A stretch of DNA of 64,000 nucleotides from Nocardia stercoris. GTDB lineage: Bacteria; Actinomycetota; Actinomycetes; Mycobacteriales; Mycobacteriaceae. Where the stretch lies: contig NZ_RFFH01000007.1 of the NCBI RefSeq assembly GCF_003696265.1, positions 62,001-126,000 on the forward strand. Reading direction: 5' to 3'. The stretch's first letter is position 1. Each line of letters begins with the position of its first letter. The position numbers were made by a program, and so were the translations under genes. Shown piece after piece: positions 58,085-64,000 of this stretch. The notes under the pieces are model-generated. The model had not been told where the DNA came from, did no database searches, and saw only the letters and a program-made list of their open reading frames with translations.

Positions 58085-60436
58085 GTGGACGCTCCCGCGT
58101 TGAGCAGGGTGGCCGATGACCGGTTGCGGCACCCGTGGGGCGCGCGGACCCCCTACGGTCCCGGCGAACAGTGGCCGGAGCGGGTGGACATCGCGCTGGC
58201 CGACAGTGTGTCCGAGGCCGATGTGCAGCGCTGGGTGCCCTCGGCGTCGGTACTGCACTCCAACGGTGACGCGTTCGACATCGCGGTCGTGGACGACCGG
58301 ATCGTCGGCGTCCGCGGCCGGGCCGGTGACCGGATCAACCGCGGTCGCCTCGACATCAAGGACCTGTGCGCGTGGCAGGCCGTCGCGGCACGAGACCGGT
58401 TGACCACGCCCATGATCCGCGTCGACGGCGAACTGCGGGCCTGCGACTGGGACACCGCGCTGGACCGCGTCGCCGCCGCCACCCGGGACCGGTGCGACGC
58501 ACACGGCCCGGATGCCATCGGGTTCTACACCAGCGGGCAACTGTTCCTCGAGGAGTACTTCGCCCTCACGACCCTCGCCCGCGCCGGCCTCGGGACCAAC
58601 CACCTCGACGGCAACACCCGCCTGTGCACCGCCACTGCAGGCGAGAGCCTGAAACAGTCGTTCGGCTGCGACGGCCAGCCCGGCACCTACACCGATATCG
58701 ACAGCGCAGACGTCATCGCCCTCTACGGCCACAATGTCGCCGAGACGCAGAGCGTGCTGTGGTCGCGGATCCTCGACCGCCTGGCCGGGCCGCAACCACC
58801 GGCGGTGCTGTGCGTGGACCCGCGCGACACGCCGGTCGCCCGGCACGCCAGCGTGCATCTGGCGCCCGTCCCGTCGACGAACGTGGCACTGCTCGACGCG
58901 CTGCTGCGCGAGATCATCGTCCGGGAATGGATCGATCCGACGTATCTGGCCGACTGCACGGTGGGTTTCGACCGGCTGCGGGAGACGGTCGCGGAATGGA
59001 CCCCGGAGCGGGCGGCGGAGGTCTGCGGCGTGGACGCGGACGAGATCCGGCGCGCCGCCGCCCTGCTGGGCACCGCGCGCCGACTGGTGTCCACGGTGCT
59101 GCAGGGCTTCTATCAGGCCCATCAGGCCACGGCGGCCGCGGTGCAGGTCAACAACATTCATCTCGTGCGCGGCATGTTGGGCCGGCCCGGCTGCGGGGTG
59201 CTGCAGATGAACGGCCAGCCCACCGCCCAGAACACGCGGGAGTGCGGGGCGAACGGCGACCTGCCCGGCTTCCGGAACTGGGCCAATCCCGACCACATCG
59301 ACGAACTGGCGCGGTTGTGGAACGTCGACCCGCGCCGGCTCGCGCACGACGCTCCCCCGACCGACATCATGCAGATGATGCGGTTGGCCGAGTCCGGTGA
59401 CCTGCGCATGCTGTGGGTGTCGGCGACCAATCCCGCCGTGTCCCTGCCGGAATTGGCCCGGATCCGGCGAATCCTCGCCCAGGACAGCCTGTTCCTCGTG
59501 GTCCAGGACATCTTCCCCACCGAGACAACCGAACTCGCCGACGTGGTGTTGCCCGCGGCGGGCTGGGGTGAGAAGACCGGCACGTTCACCAACGCCGACC
59601 GCACGGTGCACCTGTCGGAGCAGGCGGTGCCACCGCCCGGGGATGCCCGATCCGACCTGTGGATCTTCCTGGACGTCGCCCGGCGTCTCGGTCTGCGCGA
59701 TCGCGACGGTGCCCCGCTGCTCGCGTGGCAATCCCCCGAACAGGTCTTCCGGGCCTGGTGCCGCTGCAGCGCGGGCCGGCCCTGCGACTACTCCGCGATC
59801 ACCTACGACCGGCTGCGCGCGACGAGCATCCAATGGCCTTGTACCGCCGAGCATCCCGACGGCGTCGAACGGCTCTACGGGGACGGCCGCTTCTTCGCCG
59901 ATCCCGATACCTGCGAGACCTACGGCAAGAACCTGCTGACCGGTGAACCGCGCGGTGCGATCGACTATCGCGCCGTCAATCCCGACGGCAAGGCGATGCT
60001 CGAGCCCGCGCCGTACGTGCCGCCGACCGAGGCGCCGTCCCCGGAGTATCCGTTCGCGCTGATCACCGGCCGCACCCTGTACCACTTCCACACCCGGACG
60101 AAAACCGCGCGCACCCCCGAATTGAACGCCGCGGCACCGGATGTCTGGGTCGAGCTCTGCGCCGCCGACGCCTGCCGGCACCGGATCGCGGCCGGCGACC
60201 TGGTCGAGATCACCACCGCACGCTCCTCGATCACCGCCCGGGCCCGGATCACCGGCATCCGGCCCGGTGTGGTGTTCGTGCCGTTCCACTACGGCTACTG
60301 GGACATCGGCGGCGACGGCCGAATGCGGCGCGCGGCCAACGAACTCACCCTGACGGTGACCGATCCGGCCTCCAAGCAGCCGCTGTTCAAATCCGCGGCC
60401 GCCCGCATCCGCCGGTGCCCGCAGCAGCCGAGCTAG
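58085..60436 (+). CDS. Molybdopterin-dependent oxidoreductase lacking the Fe-S motif
   Basis: A 783-residue enzyme of the DMSO-reductase/nitrate-reductase (Nas/NarB-like) family. The Mo-ligand Cys is in NTRLCTATAGES (C181). FYTSGQLFLEEYFALTTLAR, QPTAQNTRECGANGDLPGFRNW, ADVVLPAAGWGEKTGTFTNADR and the C-terminal molybdopterin domain (FHTRTKTARTPELN, PFHYGYWDIGGDGRMRRAANELT) are clear. The N terminus reads SASVLHSNGDAFDIAV, where relatives have C-xx-C-xxx-C: S55, H58 and D62 replace the cysteines, and D90 replaces the fourth (RLDIKD). So no 4Fe-4S cluster is expected. No signal peptide: cytoplasmic. The substrate is unknown. Confidence 0.88.
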   Translation: MDAPALSRVADDRLRHPWGARTPYGPGEQWPERVDIALADSVSEADVQRWVPSASVLHSNGDAFDIAVVDDRIVGVRGRAGDRINRGRLDIKDLCAWQAVAARDRLTTPMIRVDGELRACDWDTALDRVAAATRDRCDAHGPDAIGFYTSGQLFLEEYFALTTLARAGLGTNHLDGNTRLCTATAGESLKQSFGCDGQPGTYTDIDSADVIALYGHNVAETQSVLWSRILDRLAGPQPPAVLCVDPRDTPVARHASVHLAPVPSTNVALLDALLREIIVREWIDPTYLADCTVGFDRLRETVAEWTPERAAEVCGVDADEIRRAAALLGTARRLVSTVLQGFYQAHQATAAAVQVNNIHLVRGMLGRPGCGVLQMNGQPTAQNTRECGANGDLPGFRNWANPDHIDELARLWNVDPRRLAHDAPPTDIMQMMRLAESGDLRMLWVSATNPAVSLPELARIRRILAQDSLFLVVQDIFPTETTELADVVLPAAGWGEKTGTFTNADRTVHLSEQAVPPPGDARSDLWIFLDVARRLGLRDRDGAPLLAWQSPEQVFRAWCRCSAGRPCDYSAITYDRLRATSIQWPCTAEHPDGVERLYGDGRFFADPDTCETYGKNLLTGEPRGAIDYRAVNPDGKAMLEPAPYVPPTEAPSPEYPFALITGRTLYHFHTRTKTARTPELNAAAPDVWVELCAADACRHRIAAGDLVEITTARSSITARARITGIRPGVVFVPFHYGYWDIGGDGRMRRAANELTLTVTDPASKQPLFKSAAARIRRCPQQPS

Positions 60437-60454
60437 CGGCTGTTCGCCGTCGGG

Positions 60455-62017
60455 CTACTCGGACAGCTTCGATACCTCCAGGGTCAGCCGGCAGGCCGCC
60501 TCGGCGGCGGCGACCGGGCCGGGCGCGGCGACGGCGATCATCGCCCACTGTCCGGGAATACAGGCGATCGCCGTGGCCGGCAGGTCGGTGTGGCCGTCCA
60601 GGAGCCGCTGCAGGTCGGCGGTGGTCATATTCTGTGGCGGCACAACCACTTTGGTGGCCGCCGAGCGGAGTCCGGATTCGCGCGTGCGGTCGCGGAACGC
60701 GCGCAGCAGGTCGGCGCCGCAGGCGGACAGATTCAGATCCTGCAGGCCGGTCAGCGCGCTGCGGCCGAACCGGCCGCCGACCCGCGCGACCGCGAAATCG
60801 ATACCGCCGGTGACCAATCCGAGTTCGTGCAGCGCGGAGTGCAGGTCGATCAGCGCCGCGCGGATGCGATCGTAGACCGGTACCGGAACGCCGGCGGCTT
60901 CACAGCTGTCGCGGTCGAAGTACACATTGCCCTGCCAGAAGGTGTCCGACAGGAATTGCAGCGTCATACCGTCGGCCGGTGTCCCGCGGCGCAGGTGCAC
61001 CGACGGCGCGAGCTGGAACAGATGGCCGGTGACCGGGAGCCGGCAGTATTCGGCCTGGGCTTCCAGCACCCATTCGCCGCACGCCGGCCCGGGCGGGCCC
61101 GGCAGCTCCGCGGCCAGGTCGATGTCGGTCCGAATACCTTGTCCCGAACTGGATTTCGCTGCCTTGAGACAGCCGCGGGTGATGCCGAAACGGTCGCGCA
61201 GCAACGTGGCGGCCGCGCGGAAGGCGCCGTCGAAGGACAGATCCGCCGGCAGCGTGTAGCCCGGCAGGCGCGGCACCCGTATCCCGAGCTCGCGCGCCAG
61301 CGGCGTCAGGGCGGTCTCCGCCGCGAGTGTGTGCCGGGGGTCCGGGCCGACCCGCAGCGCCGCGGCCTCGTCCACCCGCGGATGCAGTACCGCCTTGTGG
61401 CTCCAGGCCTCGAAGACGGCGGGATGGTTGGCCTCGACGTTCAGGGTCGCGACGCCCGCTCGGCGGCGCAACCACAGCAGGAAGGCCAGCGTGGGTTCGT
61501 CGGCGGCGTACACCCGGATCGAACCTTCCGGGTTGCGGCGGATGTGCCCGACGATCGGGTCCAGGCTGGGATCGTCGCGGGCTGCCAGCACGAGCAGGGA
61601 ATGCAGGAAATAGTAGTGGCCGGTGTCCGGGACGACGGCGGTCAGCCGGTTACCGGCGGCGGCGCGCCACGGTGCCGACCGGCCGACATGGAGGTCGCCG
61701 GGCTGGGCGAGCAGTACCGACCGCGCCTCGATGATGGTCGGCCAGTCGACCGGCGGCCGCCCGGCCGCCACCTCCGCCAGCGCCGCGCCGAGGGTGTCCT
61801 TGGCCGGTGTCGAGGTGTACAGCAACACCCCGGGAATGCCGGGATCACCGGTGCCGAAACGCAATTCGCGCTCGACCGCATCCCGTAGCCGTTCCGGTCG
61901 CAATCCCAGCAGCCGCCGGGTCAACGCGGCGAACTCCCCGGAGGTCAGGGCGGCCGGCCCGACGTACATGCCCGGCCACGACGAGTCCCGCGCACACCCC
62001 TGGGTGTCCGTGCTCAT
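60455..62017 (-). CDS. Uncharacterised ATP-grasp-like protein (PreATP-grasp type)
   Basis: A 520-residue protein not assigned to a known enzyme. Residues about 1-260 resemble a pre-ATP-grasp domain (GVLLYTSTPAKDTLGAALAE, TGHYYFLHSLLVLAARDDPSL). Residues about 280-470 look like ATP-grasp: the nucleotide-loop-like GCLKAAKSSSGQGIRTDIDL, WVLEAQAEYCRLPVTGHLFQLAPSVHLRRGTPADG, and LGLVTGGIDFAVARVGGRFG. The metal-ligand strand reads LQDLNLSAC, with Q in place of the usual Glu before Asn. ATP-grasp enzymes join a carboxylate to an amine or thiol. Starts at ATG 62017 with GGAGGAAG. A sigma-F-like promoter is 63 bp upstream. Confidence 0.7.
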   Translation of the reverse strand: MSTDTQGCARDSSWPGMYVGPAALTSGEFAALTRRLLGLRPERLRDAVERELRFGTGDPGIPGVLLYTSTPAKDTLGAALAEVAAGRPPVDWPTIIEARSVLLAQPGDLHVGRSAPWRAAAGNRLTAVVPDTGHYYFLHSLLVLAARDDPSLDPIVGHIRRNPEGSIRVYAADEPTLAFLLWLRRRAGVATLNVEANHPAVFEAWSHKAVLHPRVDEAAALRVGPDPRHTLAAETALTPLARELGIRVPRLPGYTLPADLSFDGAFRAAATLLRDRFGITRGCLKAAKSSSGQGIRTDIDLAAELPGPPGPACGEWVLEAQAEYCRLPVTGHLFQLAPSVHLRRGTPADGMTLQFLSDTFWQGNVYFDRDSCEAAGVPVPVYDRIRAALIDLHSALHELGLVTGGIDFAVARVGGRFGRSALTGLQDLNLSACGADLLRAFRDRTRESGLRSAATKVVVPPQNMTTADLQRLLDGHTDLPATAIACIPGQWAMIAVAAPGPVAAAEAACRLTLEVSKLSE

Positions 62018-62079
62018 TCGCTTCCTCCATCGTCCGGCGGGGCCGGATGTGGCACTCCGGCGAACGGAACGCGCGGCGA

Positions 62080-62105
62080 CTACCCGATCCGCGAGGCCGC
62101 CAAAC
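62080..62105 (-). promoter_or_regulatory. Sigma-F-like promoter of the ATP-grasp gene
   Basis: On the minus strand GTTT (62105-62102), 16 bp, then GGGTAG (62085-62080), a very good match to the sigma-F consensus. It lies 63 bp before the ATG. Confidence 0.6.
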
Positions 62106-62224
62106 ACATCCTGCGCTCTCCGCGGCGCCGCCGAGGTCACAGTTCGGCACACTTCCGGCGACTGCGCCGCGACGGCGCGGTGTGCTCGCTGCCGTCCGCG
62201 CTCGTCCGATGCCGCTCGGTAGCT

Positions 62225-62249
62225 GATTGGCCTCGGCCGGGCCGGGTAC
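62225..62249 (+). promoter_or_regulatory. Sigma-F-like promoter of the PfpI gene
   Basis: On the plus strand GATT (62225-62228), 15 bp, then GGGTAC (62244-62249). It lies 38 bp before the ATG of the PfpI gene, and the same GATT-N15-GGGTA pattern is before udgX. Confidence 0.5.
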
Positions 62250-62286
62250 GTCGCGCACAGCAGCGGTGAACCGAACGGAGGAGACC

Positions 62287-62853
62287 ATGACCGCACAGAT
62301 CGAAGGCGCGCGAGTTCTGATCATCACATCCAATACCGGAGTCGAGCACGACGAGTTGACCGTGCCCCGCGATCGGCTGCGTGAGCTGGGCGCGGTCGTG
62401 ACGCACGCGGCGATCGAGAACGAACCGGTGCACACCTTCCGCCACGACCTGCAGCCCGACGAAACCGTCGAGCCGGACGGCACGATCGCGGCGGTCGATC
62501 CCGCCGATCCGGACCTGCTCGTGGTCCCCGGCGGCACGGTCAACGCGGACCAGCTTCGCGTGCACGAACCGGCTCGAGAGCTGGTGCGCGCGCTGTCGGC
62601 CGCCGGGACCCCGGTCGCCGCCATCTGTCACGGACCCTGGCTCCTGGTGGACGCGGAAGTGTTGCCGGGCACCACGGTGACGTCCTACCCTTCCCTGCGG
62701 GCCGATCTGGAGAACGCGGGCGCGAGCTGGGTGGACGAGCCGGTGGTGCGGTGCGAGCAGGACACCTGGCACCTGATCACCTCGCGGCGTCCGGGAGATA
62801 TCCCCGATTTCGTCGAGGCGATCGCCGGCCTGCTGCCGGCCCATCGCGCCTGA
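62287..62853 (+). CDS. DJ-1/PfpI-family protein
   Basis: A 188-residue protein. Motifs are ARVLIITSNTGVEHDELTVPRDRLRELGAVVTHA, LVVPGGTVNADQLR, the nucleophile elbow AAICHGPWLLVDAEVL, and ITSRRPGDIPDFVEAIAG. PfpI-type proteins are proteases, deglycases or holdases used in stress. ATG 62287 has GGAGGA upstream; the frame runs further upstream without a better start. A sigma-F-like promoter lies 38 bp before the start. It is the second DJ-1-superfamily gene in this window (the other is in the aldehyde cluster). Confidence 0.9.
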   Translation: MTAQIEGARVLIITSNTGVEHDELTVPRDRLRELGAVVTHAAIENEPVHTFRHDLQPDETVEPDGTIAAVDPADPDLLVVPGGTVNADQLRVHEPARELVRALSAAGTPVAAICHGPWLLVDAEVLPGTTVTSYPSLRADLENAGASWVDEPVVRCEQDTWHLITSRRPGDIPDFVEAIAGLLPAHRA

Positions 62854-63056
62854 CGGGATCCGCGCGGGCGGTTACCACCCGTGCGACTCGCCGCGGCGCC
62901 AGTTCGCTTCCTGGACAAAGGTTTTCAACTCCGAACTGTTCACTCCGACACCACGCGACGGTCGCGGGACGTTCGGAAGCGAGCCCGGACGGACTCCTAC
63001 GCTCGTGCGACCCCGGCCCGCGGGGCCGGGGTCCGGCACCACATTCAGGAGGGTTC
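62854..63056. other. Intergenic region before the phosphoesterase with a stem-loop
   Basis: About 200 bp. ACCCCGGCCC at 63010-63019 pairs perfectly with GGGCCGGGGT at 63023-63032 around GCG, just upstream of the phosphoesterase ribosome site. It may be a terminator of the PfpI gene or a leader structure of the phosphoesterase gene. An AT-rich patch near 62920-62945 (GACAAAGGTTTTCAACTC) may hold the promoter. Confidence 0.45.
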
Positions 63057-63908
63057 GTGTTCAGGCAGCGCATCGCTTCCGCCGTCATGGCGGCCGCGGC
63101 TTTCATCGGTATGACCACCACCGCCGTCGTCAACTCGTCCGACGCGCAGGCGGCGACGACCGTCCCCGTGTTCGACCACATCGTGCTCGTGATGTTCGAG
63201 AACCACGCCTACTCCCAGATCAACGGCAGCTCCAGCGCCCCCTACTTCAACAACCTGGCCGGCCAGGGCGCGAAGTTCACCCAGTCCTTCGCGGTCACCC
63301 ACCCCAGCGAGCCCAACTACCTGGCGATGTTCTCCGGCTCCACCCAGGGCATCACCGACGACAGCTGCCCGCACACCTTCACGGGCAACAACATCGCCAA
63401 CCAGCTCATCACCGCGGGCAAGTCCTTCGACAGCTACTCCGAGTCCATGCCGTCGGACGGTTACACCGGTTGCACCAGCGGTCAGTACGCGCGCAAGCAC
63501 AACGCGGCGCCGTTCTTCAGCAACGTTCCAGCGACGAGCAACCTGCGGTACACCGACTTCCCCTCCTCGGCGAACTACGCGAACCTGCCGACCGTGTCCT
63601 ACATCGACCCGAACCTGTGCAACGACATGCACGACTGCTCGATCAGCACGGGTGACACCTGGCTGAAGAACAACCTGGACGCCTACGCCCAGTGGGCCAA
63701 GACGCACAACAGCCTGCTCATCGTCACCTTCGACGAGGACAACGGCAGCTCCTCCAACCACATCTTCACCACCTTCGTGGGCGCGCACACCCAGGTCGGC
63801 ACCTTCTCCAACCAGATCAGCCACTACAACATCCTGAGCACCATCGAGAGCGCCTACAGCCTGTCCCACCTCAACTCCGCCGCCGAGATCACCAACGTGT
63901 GGAAATGA
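63057..63908 (+). CDS. Secreted phosphoesterase/acid phosphatase-like protein
   Basis: A 283-residue secreted enzyme from GTG 63057 with CAGGAGGG upstream. The signal peptide is FRQRIASAVMAAAAFIGMTT, cleaved near AQA-ATT. The phosphoesterase-family start is FDHIVLVMFENHAYSQI, with further residues PSEPNYLAMFSGSTQGITDD and LIVTFDEDNGSSSNH. This is the phosphoesterase/acid-phosphatase (PF04185-type) fold related to phospholipase C and AcpA, acting outside the cell on phosphate esters. The codons are almost all C-ending (AAC, TCC, ACC, GCC), unlike neighbours, suggesting high expression or recent transfer. Confidence 0.85.
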   Translation: MFRQRIASAVMAAAAFIGMTTTAVVNSSDAQAATTVPVFDHIVLVMFENHAYSQINGSSSAPYFNNLAGQGAKFTQSFAVTHPSEPNYLAMFSGSTQGITDDSCPHTFTGNNIANQLITAGKSFDSYSESMPSDGYTGCTSGQYARKHNAAPFFSNVPATSNLRYTDFPSSANYANLPTVSYIDPNLCNDMHDCSISTGDTWLKNNLDAYAQWAKTHNSLLIVTFDEDNGSSSNHIFTTFVGAHTQVGTFSNQISHYNILSTIESAYSLSHLNSAAEITNVWK

Positions 63909-63931
63909 CGGTTCACCGCAAGCAGGTAACC

Positions 63932-63969
63932 CCGCTCGCGGGTGCGCCGTCCGGCGTGCCCGCGAGCGG
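63932..63969 (+). terminator. Stem-loop after the phosphoesterase gene
   Basis: CCGCTCGCGGG at 63932-63942 pairs perfectly with CCCGCGAGCGG at 63959-63969, and inner bases extend the stem with mismatches. It lies 23 bp after the stop, a probable intrinsic-like terminator. Confidence 0.7.
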
Positions 63970-63995
63970 TCACAGCGACTCACGGAGGTGGCCCC

Positions 63996-64000
63996 GTGTA
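63996..64000 (+). CDS. Start of the next gene, cut by the window edge
   Basis: A GTG at 63996-63998 follows a CGGAGG site at about 63983 with an eight-base gap. Only two bases of coding sequence are visible after it, so nothing can be said of the product. Confidence 0.3.

Noticed and set aside
1..64000. CRISPR array, tRNA, rRNA, prophage or insertion sequence
   Set aside because: No regularly spaced repeats, cloverleaf-like sequence, rRNA-like sequence, transposase or integrase was seen on reading both strands.

Overview
The window is high-GC actinobacterial DNA (many NNC/NNG codons, GTG starts, AGGAGG-type ribosome sites). The gene set fits the mycolic-acid group, most likely Nocardia or a close relative: an HspR/Hsp20 pair with an inverted repeat, a deazaflavin-dependent Ddn-type protein, an F420-oxidoreductase-like gene, UdgX, a GabD2-like aldehyde dehydrogenase, many TetR regulators, and the decayed tail of what looks like a mycolyltransferase-type esterase. 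No rRNA, tRNA, CRISPR array, insertion sequence or phage module was seen. The species call is inference from gene content.

Layout. 0-1.7 kb: a TetR gene cut by the window edge, a small secreted protein with Zur/Fur-like boxes upstream, and a 55-residue membrane peptide. 1.8-5.7 kb: a compact metal operon of an MgtE-N/CBS sensor without a channel domain, an NRAMP-related transporter and MgtC. 6.1 kb: cupin. 6.6-12.6 kb: a divergent LysR/ABC-transporter locus whose operon also encodes a large DUF3604/PHP-type hydrolase. 12.6-13.5 kb: SnoaL-like protein and HxlR regulator. 13.6-20.5 kb: a TetR-controlled catabolic cluster (Old Yellow Enzyme-like gene, acetoacetate-decarboxylase-fold protein, aldehyde dehydrogenase, DJ-1-like protein, TetR, esterase) sharing a 17-bp operator motif; the flavin oxidoreductase gene is broken by an internal inversion of about 160 bp. 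20.6-24.5 kb: esterase remnant, atypical P450, a Zn-ribbon-like hypothetical protein, an FAD monooxygenase and a small ORF. 24.6-27.9 kb: PAS-ANTAR, STAS and HspR/Hsp20 stress genes. 27.9-28.7 kb: remnants of a glycosyltransferase and a 2-oxoglutarate oxygenase. 28.7-32 kb: metallo-hydrolase, AraC regulator, SDR and SnoaL-like protein. 32-37.3 kb: an overlapping acyl-CoA catabolic operon (dehydrogenase, thiolase, SDR, ligase) divergent from a TetR with two matching palindromes. 37.4-43.2 kb: methyltransferase, small ORFs, LysR, AraC, an orphan DUF2637 membrane protein and a thioesterase. 43.3-46.7 kb: TetR-SDR-acyl ligase operon. 46.8-52.7 kb: a large AfsR/SARP-type regulator, DUF2871 membrane protein, amidase and Ddn-like protein.

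52.7-63 kb reads as a general-stress island: a GSP39-type SDR, a sigma-B/F-type sigma factor, an Orn/Lys/Arg-type decarboxylase, UdgX, CsbD, a molybdopterin oxidoreductase that has lost its N-terminal Fe-S cysteines, an uncharacterised ATP-grasp-like protein and a PfpI protein. Most of these genes are preceded by a sigma-F-like promoter (GNTT-like -35, 15-16 bp, GGGTAN or GGGAAT), so a sigma factor and much of its regulon probably lie together here. The window ends with a secreted phosphoesterase, a strong stem-loop and the first bases of another gene.
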